A DNA stretch of 19,937 nucleotides from a bacterium. Lineage in GTDB: Bacteria; UBA10199; 2-02-FULL-44-16; JAAZCA01. Each line of letters begins with the position of its first letter. Positions within the stretch are counted from its first letter, which is position 1. Location of the stretch: positions 1-19,937 of the forward strand of contig JBAZOP010000056.1 of NCBI GenBank assembly GCA_041648665.1, in the 5' to 3' direction. A program made the translations under genes and the position numbers. The notes below the pieces were generated by a model that saw nothing but the letters and a program-made list of their open reading frames with translations, did not search any database and had not been told where the DNA came from. This document shows positions 12,160 through 19,937 of the stretch, piece after piece.

Positions 12160-15100
12160 ATGGTCACCAAAGCAGCGCCGAAAACGACACGTTCGAACCC
12201 GACAAGGGCCAGGTCGCACCTCGCCCCCGCCCAGAGCGGGATGGAGATCCAGAGGCGCTTCACCAGGCGCGGCGCAAATCCTCTCGACGAGCTCAAATAT
12301 GAAAAGCGAGCGAGTCTGATCACCGATCCCGACGGCTCGGTCGTCTTCCGTATGGATGACGCAGAGATCCCCGAGCCGTGGTCGCAGCTCGCCACCGACA
12401 TACTCGTCTCCAAGTATTTCCGAAAACGCGGTGTGCCTGGCGTGGGATTCGAGACGAGCGCGCGTCAGGTCGTGGAGCGTATCACGAAGACGATCGCGAA
12501 CGGCGGCGTCGAGCAGGGCGGGTACTTCGCCTCGACCGAAGACGCGGAGGCGTTCGAGGCCGAGCTGTCCTACATGCTCATCAACCAGATCGGCGCGTTC
12601 AATTCGCCGGTATGGTTCAACTGCGGCCTCTATCACTCGTACGGAATAGAGGGCAGCGGCGGCAACTGGTACTGGGATCCGAAGGAGAAGAAGTTCAGGC
12701 AGACCCTCAATTCCTATCAGCAGCCGCAGTGCTCCGCGTGTTTCATACAGTCGGTCTCCGACGACCTCATGTCCATATTCAACCTCGCCGGCAACGAGGC
12801 GAAACTCTTCAAATATGGTTCCGGCACGGGCACCAACTTCTCCGCGCTGCGCTCGAAGTACGAGAGGCTCTCCGGCGGCGGCACGAGCTCCGGGCTCATG
12901 AGTTTCCTGGAGGTGCTCGACAGGGGCGCCGGCGCCACGAAGTCAGGCGGGACGACCAGGCGCGCGGCGAAGATGGTCTGTCTCGACGCCGACCATCCTG
13001 AGATAACCGATTTTGTGGATTGGAAAGTCAACGAAGAGAAAAAGGTCGCGGCCCTCATAGAGGCCGGATATACGGCCGACTTCAACGGCGAGGCGTACAA
13101 GACTGTGTCCGGCCAGAACTCCAACAACTCCGTGCGTGCGAGCGACGACTTCATGTACGCCGCGATCAACGACGAGCAGTGGGAGACCCGCTATCGCACC
13201 ACCGGCGAGGTGCACGAGAAGCTCTCGGCCAGGGACCTGATGCACAGAATATCTTACGCGACGTGGGCATGCGCCGACCCGGGGCTGCAGTTCGATACGA
13301 CGATAAACAAGTGGCACACCTGCAAGGCCTCGGGCCGCATCAACTCCTCCAACCCGTGCTCGGAGTTCATGTTCGTGGACGACTCGGCATGCAACTTGGC
13401 CTCCATCAACCTGATGAAGTTCTACGACGAGGAGAGCGGCGTCTTCGACGTGGAGGGTTTTGAGCACGCCTGCCGGATATTCACCACGGCGCAGGAGATA
13501 CTGGTCGACTTCTCCTCGTATCCGACCGAGGCGATCGCGCGCAACAGCCACCTGTTCAGGCCTCTGGGCCTGGGCTACGCGAACCTCGGCACGCTGCTGA
13601 TGGTCAACGGATTCCCGTACGACTCGGACGAGGGCAGGGCGCTGTGCGCCACCATCACCGCGATAATGACAGGAGTCGCGTACAGGACTTCCTCCGAGAT
13701 CGCCTCCAGGATCGGCGCGTTCGACGAGTACGCAAAGAACCGCGAGTCCATGCTCGACGTCATACGCATGCATCGCGATGCGGCCTACGCGATCCCGCCG
13801 CAGGGTTGCCCGCGATATCTGCTCGACGCGGCGCGCGAGCAGTGGGACCGCTGCCTCGCCGATGGCGAGAGGCAGGGCTTCCGCAACGCGCAGGTAACGG
13901 TGCTGGCCCCCACGGGAACGATAGGGCTGCTCATGGACTGCGACACCACCGGCATCGAGCCCGACTTCACGCTCGTGAAGTTCAAAAAGCTCGCCGGCGG
14001 CGGGTACTTCAAGATCGTCAACCGCTCCGTGCAGATGGCGCTGAGAAAGTTGGGCTACGCGAAACACGAGATAGACGAGATGATCGCCTACATGCAGGGG
14101 ACCGCAAACCTCACCGATTCGCCGCACATCAACGAGCACAGCCTGCGCGACAAGGGCTTCAACGAGGAGGATCTGGCCAGGGTCGTGCGCGCGCTGCCGG
14201 GCATCTACAGCCTGCCGTACGCGTTCAACGCGAACGTGTTGGGCAAGGAGGCGATGGCGCGCTTCGGATTCACCGAAGAACAGTACGATGCAAAGGACTT
14301 CAACCTTCTCCGCTCGCTGGGGTTTTCTGAGGCGCAGATTGACGAGGCGGGATTGCACATCTGCGGCTGCATGACGATCGAGGGCGCGCCCCATCTCAAG
14401 CCAGAGCATCTGGCTGTCTTCGATTGCGCCAACAAGTGCGGCGCCAGCGGCGAGAGGTTCATAGCGCCGATGGCGCACATAAAGATGATGGCCGCCGCGC
14501 AGAAGTTCATCTCGGGCGCAATATCGAAGACGGTCAACCTCACCAGGGAGACGACTGCGGAAGAGGTGGAGAAGATCTACATAGAGGCATGGAGGCAGGG
14601 GCTCAAGGCCGTGGCGCTTTACCGCGACGGTTCGAAGATGGCACAACCCCTCTCAGCGACAGCGAAAGAGCTCAAAAAAAAACTGGATACGAGTCCCGCG
14701 GAGGATGGCCTCGCTGCTGCGGCCCAGACCCAACCTGTTCTTAAGCGCAGCAGGCTGCCCAAGAAACGCCGCGGCTTCACCCAGGAGGCGCGCCTCGGCG
14801 GCCACAAGGTCTATCTCCGCACCGGCGAGTACGAGGACGGCACGCTCGGCGAGCTCTTCATAGACATGCACAAGGAGGGCGCCGCCTTCCGAAGCCTGAT
14901 GAACTGCTTCGCAATCGCGATATCGCTGGGGCTTCAGTACGGCGTGCCGCTCGAGGAATATGTGGACTGCTTCACCTTCACCCGCTTCGAGCCGCAGGGG
15001 GTCTGCGACCATCCGAACATCAAGATGGCCACGTCGGTCATCGACTACATCTTCCGCGTTCTCGGCATGGAATACCTGGGGCGGACGGACTTCGTTCAGG

Positions 15101-15450
15101 TGAAGCCCACCAGGGACGAGGACCTCAAGATGCAGATGGAGAGCAGCACGGCGATAGACCGCAACGAGAAGAGCGAAAAGAAGGGCTGCTGCGAGGAGAA
15201 GAAGCAGCGTGCCGCGGTCGCGGTTACGAAGCCCGCGCTCGCCTCTTCATCGGACGGCCTGCAGACAACCGCGTCACAGGCGGTGGTCGTGAGCATAGCG
15301 GACGCAAAACGCGCTTCTCTCGGCGTAACCTCACAGCTCACAAGCATGATGGGCGACGCCCCCTTCTGCGATCAGTGCGGGCATGTCACCGTGCGCAACG
15401 GCGCATGCTACAAGTGCATGAATTGCGGGAGCTCGATGGGGTGCTCGTGA
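12160..15450 (+). CDS. nrdJ: Adenosylcobalamin-dependent class II ribonucleotide reductase
   Basis: A 1096-residue enzyme that reduces ribonucleotides to deoxyribonucleotides using a B12-derived thiyl radical, with or without oxygen. ATG 12160 has an AGGAGG Shine-Dalgarno; an in-frame TTG 18 bp upstream is rejected. Visible landmarks are SPVWFNCGL, QPQCSACF (C191/C194, N-terminal redox cysteine candidates), SGGTTRRAAKMVCLDADHPEI, NPCSE (C400, thiyl radical site) and SACNLASINL (C411). The spacing of 11 between C400 and C411 equals that of C408/C419 in the Lactobacillus enzyme. The C-terminus has a cysteine-rich zinc-binding tail (CDQCGH...CYKCMNCGSSMGCS) that is typical of long bacterial NrdJ and probably passes electrons to the active site. 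A Lys/Ala-rich linker precedes the tail. No intein. Two NrdR boxes lie upstream; thyX follows directly. Confidence 0.97.
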   Translation: MVTKAAPKTTRSNPTRARSHLAPAQSGMEIQRRFTRRGANPLDELKYEKRASLITDPDGSVVFRMDDAEIPEPWSQLATDILVSKYFRKRGVPGVGFETSARQVVERITKTIANGGVEQGGYFASTEDAEAFEAELSYMLINQIGAFNSPVWFNCGLYHSYGIEGSGGNWYWDPKEKKFRQTLNSYQQPQCSACFIQSVSDDLMSIFNLAGNEAKLFKYGSGTGTNFSALRSKYERLSGGGTSSGLMSFLEVLDRGAGATKSGGTTRRAAKMVCLDADHPEITDFVDWKVNEEKKVAALIEAGYTADFNGEAYKTVSGQNSNNSVRASDDFMYAAINDEQWETRYRTTGEVHEKLSARDLMHRISYATWACADPGLQFDTTINKWHTCKASGRINSSNPCSEFMFVDDSACNLASINLMKFYDEESGVFDVEGFEHACRIFTTAQEILVDFSSYPTEAIARNSHLFRPLGLGYANLGTLLMVNGFPYDSDEGRALCATITAIMTGVAYRTSSEIASRIGAFDEYAKNRESMLDVIRMHRDAAYAIPPQGCPRYLLDAAREQWDRCLADGERQGFRNAQVTVLAPTGTIGLLMDCDTTGIEPDFTLVKFKKLAGGGYFKIVNRSVQMALRKLGYAKHEIDEMIAYMQGTANLTDSPHINEHSLRDKGFNEEDLARVVRALPGIYSLPYAFNANVLGKEAMARFGFTEEQYDAKDFNLLRSLGFSEAQIDEAGLHICGCMTIEGAPHLKPEHLAVFDCANKCGASGERFIAPMAHIKMMAAAQKFISGAISKTVNLTRETTAEEVEKIYIEAWRQGLKAVALYRDGSKMAQPLSATAKELKKKLDTSPAEDGLAAAAQTQPVLKRSRLPKKRRGFTQEARLGGHKVYLRTGEYEDGTLGELFIDMHKEGAAFRSLMNCFAIAISLGLQYGVPLEEYVDCFTFTRFEPQGVCDHPNIKMATSVIDYIFRVLGMEYLGRTDFVQVKPTRDEDLKMQMESSTAIDRNEKSEKKGCCEEKKQRAAVAVTKPALASSSDGLQTTASQAVVVSIADAKRASLGVTSQLTSMMGDAPFCDQCGHVTVRNGACYKCMNCGSSMGCS

Positions 15451-15451
15451 T

Positions 15452-16237
15452 ATGGGCAAAAACAATATCATCACAGAAGCAAGGGTATATCTAGTCGGTC
15501 GCCAGAGCGTGGACCAAAAGATGCTCACCGCATTCCTCGACGACGAGGGGCTCCTCTTCGAGACCGACACTGAGGTGCCTGCCGAGGTCCTGGCCGAGGC
15601 CGCAGGCCGTACCTGCTACATGTCCTTTGGCAAGGGCCGAAAGACCAACGCCGATTATCTCGAGCGTATAATTTCCAGCCACCACGGCTCGGTCCTCGAG
15701 CATGCTGTGTGGAATTTTCTTGTGACCGGGATCTCACGTTCTCTGACCCACGAGCTCATCAGGCACAGGGCCGGGTGGGGATATTCGCAGCTCTCTCAGA
15801 GATATGTGGATGAGTCCGAAGCTTGCTACGTCTGTCCGCCGTTCTACAGGGAGAACCCGGATCTCTACGCGAAATGGCTTGCCGCGGTCGAGGGCGCGCA
15901 CAAGGCCTATATCGACCTCGTCGAGGCGACCGAGCCGTTCGTCGCGGAGGAGAACCCGGATCTTGCGCCCACCGAGCGCCGCAAGATCGTAAGGCAGTCC
16001 GCGCGCTCGGTCCTCCCCAACGCCTGCGAGACCAAGATATTCATCTCTGCAAACGCGCGCGCGCTGAGGCACTTCTTCGAGATGCGCGGCTCCTCCCACG
16101 CCGACGCCGAGATCCGCGAGCTAGCGGTGACGATGTGTCGCATCATGAAGGATGAGGCGCCGAACATCTTCGCAGACCTGGACATCGTGATCGAGGACGG
16201 TCTCGAGACCATCGCAGTCAAATATTCAAAAGTCTGA
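15452..16237 (+). CDS. thyX: Flavin-dependent thymidylate synthase ThyX
   Basis: A 261-residue enzyme that converts dUMP to dTMP with FAD, NADPH and methylene-tetrahydrofolate. SSHHGSVLEHA (about 75-85) and LIRHRAGWGYSQLSQRYVDE (103-121) are the flavin and dUMP-binding regions; the C-terminal half contains RSVLPNACETKIFISANARALRHFFEMR, a standard ThyX helix. The signature is usually RHRx7S, whereas here Ser115 follows R104-H105-R106 after eight residues. ATG 15452 lies one base after the nrdJ stop with no strong separate ribosome site, so translation is probably coupled to nrdJ. The pair supplies all four deoxynucleotides together. No thyA is seen. Confidence 0.95.
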   Translation: MGKNNIITEARVYLVGRQSVDQKMLTAFLDDEGLLFETDTEVPAEVLAEAAGRTCYMSFGKGRKTNADYLERIISSHHGSVLEHAVWNFLVTGISRSLTHELIRHRAGWGYSQLSQRYVDESEACYVCPPFYRENPDLYAKWLAAVEGAHKAYIDLVEATEPFVAEENPDLAPTERRKIVRQSARSVLPNACETKIFISANARALRHFFEMRGSSHADAEIRELAVTMCRIMKDEAPNIFADLDIVIEDGLETIAVKYSKV

Positions 16238-16255
16238 TTGGAAGCTTGAAATTCC

Positions 16256-17236
16256 CTAGCGGATGAGGGAGCAGCCGCCGAGGCTGCCTTCGAATTTCAT
16301 GCCCGGCGTCTCCGCTGCCTCTGTTGTCGTAGTTGAGTCTAAAACCGGGGCTGCGGCATCGATCTGTGCGGCGGTCTCAGGCGTCTTCTCGGCCAACTTG
16401 TCCTCGCACTCCTGCGCCGCCTGGCAGGCGTCGCCCACGCCGTTTCCGTCCGAATCCTCCTGCGAGAAGTTGGGGGTCTTGGGACAGTTGTCCTTATCGT
16501 CCGGGACGCGGTCTTTGTCTTCGTCCGCGGTCCTCTTAGCCAGGTCGCCCACCTGCTCGATCGGGGCCGGGCATTCCACGTTTACTCCGCTTATGCGCAG
16601 CACTGCCTGCATCTCCTCGGCCTGCTTCATGAGTTCATCCGGCGAACCCTCGACCGCCATGTTATATATGCAGCGGAACGCGTCGCCCTGTCCCTCTTCC
16701 TTCCGCGCATTCAAGATTTCGCAGTTCGGCTTGAAGAGGAAGGACTGCATGAGCCCTGTGGTCAGAAGATCGCCGGAGAAGTCCTTTGGCAGGAACCAGA
16801 CGAAGAACCTGTCGTCCCCGATCTGGGTGTTCCACAAGGCGTTGTCCTCGACGAAATCGTAATCATTCGCTGATTTTAAAGATTTGGCATCGACACCCGC
16901 CGCCAGCCTTCCGTACACGACAGGCAGGCTCTCTGTGCCGTCCTCAGTTCTCACGAAGGTCAGCGAATAATCTTCGGCCTTGTCGCTGAGCACCCTCTTG
17001 TCGGACGAGGAACAATCGGCGATCATGGGGACCGCGTTCGCTGGTATGTTCATGTTCTTCATCAGGGTGTCGGTCTTCATGCCGAACATGGTATTTGCCG
17101 CAGGTTTGGAATCGGTCGGCTTCACCTGGGCGCTGTCCGTCCGTTTTTCCGCTGCGATTGATCGTGTGTAAGACACTGCGGCTATGGCCGCTGTGGCGAC
17201 GACGATGGCTATCGCAAGAATCGAGATCCTCTTCAT
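16256..17236 (-). CDS. Secreted protein with thrombospondin type 3 repeat, ends GGCSLIR
   Basis: A 326-residue product. An AAGGAGG Shine-Dalgarno precedes ATG 17236, and the N-terminus MKRISILAIAIVVATAAIAA is a signal peptide. Residues about 50-225 form a globular domain with cysteines C75, C172, C189 and C222 (probable disulfides) that I do not recognise. Residues 238-271 form a thrombospondin type 3 calcium repeat (DEDKDRVPDDKDNCP then EDSDGNGVGDAC). A Thr/Ala-rich linker leads to the terminal SLGGCSLIR. That ending resembles the Gly-Cys start of C-terminal sorting signals but no hydrophobic helix follows. The C-terminus lies 18 bp from the converging thyX stop. Likely an envelope or secreted calcium-binding protein; function unknown. 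Confidence 0.85.
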   Translation of the reverse strand: MKRISILAIAIVVATAAIAAVSYTRSIAAEKRTDSAQVKPTDSKPAANTMFGMKTDTLMKNMNIPANAVPMIADCSSSDKRVLSDKAEDYSLTFVRTEDGTESLPVVYGRLAAGVDAKSLKSANDYDFVEDNALWNTQIGDDRFFVWFLPKDFSGDLLTTGLMQSFLFKPNCEILNARKEEGQGDAFRCIYNMAVEGSPDELMKQAEEMQAVLRISGVNVECPAPIEQVGDLAKRTADEDKDRVPDDKDNCPKTPNFSQEDSDGNGVGDACQAAQECEDKLAEKTPETAAQIDAAAPVLDSTTTTEAAETPGMKFEGSLGGCSLIR

Positions 17237-17346
17237 AGATCCTCCTTTTTATCAGCTCACCGGAAGCGTTTCATAGCAGGATTAATACCGCAATCCGACC
17301 AAAATGGGTATTGAAAACAAAGCCGGGGAAGGCTAATACCGCGCTC

Positions 17347-18078
17347 ATGGAGATCAGGCGCAAGAAGATGCTTATAACAGGGTGTACCGGCTCCATTGGT
17401 CGGGAGGTGGCCATGGCCATGGCCCTGCCCGGCGTTGCGATGTGCCTTTGTTTTAGGGAGCAGGAGGAACAGGCCAGGGGGCTCGGCTTGAGGCTCTCGG
17501 AGATATGCGAGACGCACCTCATCCGATCGGATCTCTCACTCGCCGGCGCGCCCGAGAAAACGGTGGAGGAGTGCTGCGAGAGGATGGGCGGCATGGATCT
17601 GATGGTGCATTGCGCGGCGATACTCGAGAAGACGCCGTTTGGGACCGTTACCCCGGACCAATGGGAGAGGATATTGAACACGAATCTCAGGGCGTCGTTT
17701 TTCTTGGCCCAGGCGGCAGGGATGAGGATGCAGGCCGAGGCCGACGGCGGCTCCATGGTGTTCATATCGGATGTCGCTGCGAGGAGGCCCTACGGGGGTT
17801 ATTTACCTTACTCGATATCAAAGGCCGGGATCGATTCCCTCGTCACGGGGCTTGCTCGATCGCTTGCGCCCAAGGTCACGGCGAACGCGATCGCGCCCTA
17901 CGCCGTCGCGAAGCACGCGGGGATGACCGACGCTGAGTGGGGCGAAATACTTGAGAGGACGCCGATGCGCCGCGCGACCGACGCCTCGGAGATCGCATCG
18001 ATCGTCAAGGCCGTCGCCCAATCTGAGACGATGACGGGCCAGGTGATAGCGGTGGACGGAGGGAGGCTGCTCAGGTGA
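17347..18078 (+). CDS. Short-chain dehydrogenase/reductase (FabG/FolM/pteridine reductase-like)
   Basis: A 243-residue SDR. The NAD(P)-binding glycine motif is TGCTGSIG (11-18), of the TGxxGxxG form rather than the classical TGxxxGxG. Other landmarks are NTN (111-113), the catalytic tetrad S141, Y155 and K159 (YSISK), and NAIAP at 180-184 with Tyr in place of the usual Gly. Residues R4-R5-K6-K7 just before the first strand suggest NADPH preference. The start is uncertain: ATG 17347 is chosen, ATG 17368 is possible, and the upstream TTG is unlikely. It overlaps the pyruvoyl-tetrahydropterin synthase homologue by 4 nt (GTGA), which points to a pterin or queuosine-related ketone as substrate; a fatty-acid ketoacyl reductase role is the alternative. 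Confidence 0.85.
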   Translation: MEIRRKKMLITGCTGSIGREVAMAMALPGVAMCLCFREQEEQARGLGLRLSEICETHLIRSDLSLAGAPEKTVEECCERMGGMDLMVHCAAILEKTPFGTVTPDQWERILNTNLRASFFLAQAAGMRMQAEADGGSMVFISDVAARRPYGGYLPYSISKAGIDSLVTGLARSLAPKVTANAIAPYAVAKHAGMTDAEWGEILERTPMRRATDASEIASIVKAVAQSETMTGQVIAVDGGRLLR

Positions 18079-18497
18079 AAAATACGCACACGGTTTCCAA
18101 GACGTTTTCTTTTTGCTACGGCCACAGGCTCATGGACGATCCGGGCCGCTGTCGGCACCTCCACGGGCACACCGCCAAAGTCGCGTTCACCCTCGAACGC
18201 GGGGAGCTCGATGAAAACGGGATGGTCGTGCACTTCGACAGACTGAAGGAGACGATAGGCTGCTGGATAGACGAGAACCTGGACCATCGCATGTTGCTCT
18301 GCGATCGCGATCCGATCGCGGCTACGCTCAAAAACGCCGGCGAGAGGCTGTTCGAGATGAAGGAGAACCCGACGGCTGAGAATATAGCAATGATGCTCTA
18401 TGAGCTGGCAAAAAAATTCAACCTGCCGATCGCAAAAGTCGAAGTGTGGGAATCCGAAACGTCTAAGGCTTCGTTCTCTTCGGAAGGCGCTCTTTAA
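18075..18497 (+). CDS. 6-pyruvoyl-tetrahydropterin synthase/QueD family protein
   Basis: A 140-residue protein, the normal family length. Zinc-binding histidines are H17 (YGHRL), H30 and H32 (CRHLHGH), with catalytic C26 placed as in QueD (C-x3-H-x-H). Further signs are NLDHRMLL (H71), NPTAENIA and the pterin-binding VWESETSKASF (E127). QueD makes 6-carboxy-tetrahydropterin from dihydroneopterin triphosphate for queuosine; PTPS and PTPS-III relatives serve biopterin or folate. Sequence alone does not decide between them, and no queC, queE or folE is in view. The GTG start is coupled to the SDR stop. The stop codon interlocks with that of the converging nfu-like gene. Confidence 0.92.
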   Translation: MKNTHTVSKTFSFCYGHRLMDDPGRCRHLHGHTAKVAFTLERGELDENGMVVHFDRLKETIGCWIDENLDHRMLLCDRDPIAATLKNAGERLFEMKENPTAENIAMMLYELAKKFNLPIAKVEVWESETSKASFSSEGAL

Positions 18498-18721
18498 CCC
18501 GTCACCACTTCTTTGATTTCAGGGAACTGGCGCTTGAGTTCCGCCTCCACGCCTGCCTTGAGGGTCATCATGGAGAACGGGCAGCAGCCGCATGCGCCGG
18601 TGAGCTTTACCACCACGGTGTTGTCCTTCTTCACCTCGACGAGCTCGATCCCGCCGCCGTCGGCCGCGAGCTTGGGGCTTATCTTTTCCTTGATCACCTT
18701 CTCTATCGATGCCTTGTCCAT
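18494..18721 (-). CDS. NifU-type (Nfu) iron-sulfur cluster scaffold protein
   Basis: A 75-residue stand-alone NifU C-terminal domain. The start at ATG 18721 has a GGAGG ribosome site; the longer in-frame start adds 15 residues without one. ADGGGIELVEV (20-30) and GACGCCPFSMMTLKAGVEAEL (42-62) are the family signature, with the cluster-binding C44-x2-C47. As dimers these proteins hold and hand on [4Fe-4S] clusters, which fits a genome carrying radical SAM and NosR-like proteins. Its stop and the stop of the opposing QueD-family gene share the sequence TTAA. Confidence 0.93.
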   Translation of the reverse strand: MDKASIEKVIKEKISPKLAADGGGIELVEVKKDNTVVVKLTGACGCCPFSMMTLKAGVEAELKRQFPEIKEVVTG

Positions 18722-18768
18722 GAATTCCTCCTCAATTTTGGAATGCCCTTTGAGCATATAATCCAAAC

Positions 18769-18963
18769 ATGGGCAACAGCCATTTTTTTGACGGTATTAT
18801 CATACTTAGAGAGGTGGCGCGTCTATACCCTATTGATATTTCAAGGTTTTTAATGGTCGAGTTGCTGGCATGTTCCTTGCTTTATTATGGATACGCCAGC
18901 AAATACAGATTTGAGCGGGGTCTGAAGGGGAGGACGTGCGAAGGCGGCTGGATGCGGTTTTGA
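18769..18963 (+). CDS. Doubtful small ORF, 64 residues
   Basis: An open frame starting MGNSHFFDGIIILREVARLY with a moderately hydrophobic middle (FLMVELLACSLLYYGYA) and a basic C-terminus. There is no Shine-Dalgarno. However, a perfect TATAAT lies at 18757-18762, six bases before the ATG, which would suit a leaderless transcript; no good -35 is visible. The first half is AT-rich compared with the neighbouring genes. It may be a small membrane protein or just non-coding sequence upstream of the next gene. Confidence 0.25.
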   Translation: MGNSHFFDGIIILREVARLYPIDISRFLMVELLACSLLYYGYASKYRFERGLKGRTCEGGWMRF

Positions 18964-19051
18964 GGGAGGCATGGATTAATAACTGTGGAAAACAACGGGT
19001 TTTGATAGTAAGGTTATCGGCACAACGCAGGGGGAAGACAGGAGGCAGGCA

Positions 19052-19937
19052 ATGAAGAGATTCTTGGCAACAGCAACGGTTTTTGTCGCAGTGCTGGCGT
19101 TTGCCTCGACGGCTATGGCGGTGGCAGCGCCTGTATTCTCGAGCAACATCACCGATGAGTACGGCGGGGCAATTGAATTCGATGGCACCGATTCGACGAT
19201 CAAGGTCGAATTCAGGCTCAAGGCAGGCGTGACGTATGAAGGCTTGCCCAAGTTCGGCGACTCTTATACGGCCGCTCCCACTTGGTCGTCGGACTGGACT
19301 ACGACATCGGCAGAGAAATTTGACATGATCCTGATGACCCTCGTGCCGCTTCCTGTGAAATTCAAAGAAGTCCCCGTCACGTGCGTGAGCATTGAGGCCG
19401 GCACCACCGACCTCGGCGAGAAGATAAGGTGCACGCAGAAGACGGCCACATCCATCGGCACTCTCACTCAAAATCAGGTCATCGCGTGGGCGGGATATAT
19501 GTACATATTCCTGGCCGACGCATACACCGATCCTGCGCTTCATCAAATGTTTAGTTTTCCGCTCAGCCTCGCATCCCTCATCTCCAAGGGGATAACCGTG
19601 GAGGCCACCGAGACCATAGTTGACGATGATCTTGACGCGATTGCGAATGATGTCGACGTATGCCCCAGCACGGCTGAAGCCGCTACGGTGGATGCGTCAG
19701 GGGATTATATGGGCTGTTCGGCTGAGCAGAAGCTCTGCTATAAAGACGGAACGTTAGATTGCGATGCGGATGGAGTCCTGAACGCCGACGATACCTGCCC
19801 TGAAGAGGCTGGCACTGCGGAGAACCTGGGTTGCGCTGCGGCATCGACCGCCGAGACCTCTGCTACGGTGGGCGACGGAGGCGGATGCTCCACGATCGCG
19901 CCGGTCGCAACGCCCAACATCTCCGGCATCCTGATGC
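19052..19937 (+). CDS. Secreted thrombospondin-3-like protein with GGGCS segment, C-terminus beyond window
   Basis: ATG 19052 with a GGAGG Shine-Dalgarno (19041-19045) opens a frame that stays open for 295 codons to the right edge. MKRFLATATVFVAVLAFAST followed by AMA is a signal peptide. Residues about 27-180 form an unrecognised, probably beta-rich domain with C111 and C127. Residues 191-250 carry Asp-rich, Cys-bounded segments (DDDLDAIANDVDVCP, DCDADGVLNADDTCP) like thrombospondin type 3 calcium repeats. A Thr/Ala-rich linker leads to GDGGGCS (274-280) and then an apolar stretch where the window ends. This looks like the start of a MYXO-CTERM- or GlyGly-CTERM-type sorting signal (Gly/Cys motif, hydrophobic helix, Arg cluster), but the helix and Arg cluster lie outside. 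It shares style with the thrombospondin protein at 16256-17236. Confidence 0.82.
   Translation, partial: MKRFLATATVFVAVLAFASTAMAVAAPVFSSNITDEYGGAIEFDGTDSTIKVEFRLKAGVTYEGLPKFGDSYTAAPTWSSDWTTTSAEKFDMILMTLVPLPVKFKEVPVTCVSIEAGTTDLGEKIRCTQKTATSIGTLTQNQVIAWAGYMYIFLADAYTDPALHQMFSFPLSLASLISKGITVEATETIVDDDLDAIANDVDVCPSTAEAATVDASGDYMGCSAEQKLCYKDGTLDCDADGVLNADDTCPEEAGTAENLGCAAASTAETSATVGDGGGCSTIAPVATPNISGILM

Noticed and set aside
12943..14646. 567-codon open frame antisense to nrdJ
   Set aside because: It lies wholly within nrdJ on the opposite strand; the composition (His/Arg/Val-rich, no domain) is what a GC-rich codon shadow gives.

Overview
The window looks like chromosomal DNA (GC-rich by eye) from a Gram-negative bacterium. 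The best guess at lineage is the former Deltaproteobacteria or a related candidate phylum. The grounds are several exported proteins with Sec signal peptides, Asp-rich thrombospondin-type-3 calcium repeats, a DUF116 protein, a B12-dependent ribonucleotide reductase, ThyX and an AmmeMemoRadiSam locus. The lineage is inferred from gene content only.

Left third (1-6678, all on the minus strand, read right to left). A secreted coiled-coil protein is followed by a tightly packed set: a NosR/PceC-like FMN-binding membrane protein with two CX3CP motifs, a small single-pass membrane protein, the AmmeMemoRadiSam radical SAM enzyme, a 52-residue hydrophobic protein, and a Memo-AMMECR1 fusion with an export signal. 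Junctions are overlaps or gaps of a few bases, so co-expression is likely. Next comes a secreted YD-repeat protein that runs off the left edge. The three hallmark AmmeMemoRadiSam domains are all present and linked to a membrane flavin/iron-sulfur module.

Middle (6679-11688). A GlcD-type FAD-linked oxidase reads rightward. A HEAT-repeat/zinc-metallopeptidase fusion follows, then a DUF116 membrane protein on the minus strand. The spacers on both sides of the HEAT-metallopeptidase gene each hold a roughly 230-bp, highly structured element. The two elements are diverged homologues in opposite orientation. Their stems differ by compensating changes, while a 19-nt apical loop and two internal-loop segments are conserved. 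I cannot assign them to any family I know, and they are the most interesting signal here. An additional 60-nt hairpin lies beside the first.

Right third (11689-19937). A control region with two NrdR boxes and DnaA-box-like sites precedes nrdJ and thyX, which form a dNTP/dTMP synthesis unit. Then come a secreted thrombospondin-3 protein ending in GGCSLIR (minus), an SDR reductase overlapping a 6-pyruvoyl-tetrahydropterin synthase/QueD homologue (plus), a NifU-type Fe-S scaffold (minus, convergent, stop codons interlocked), and a secreted thrombospondin-3-like protein with a GGGCS segment that is cut by the right edge. No tRNA, rRNA, CRISPR array, insertion sequence or recognised riboswitch was seen.
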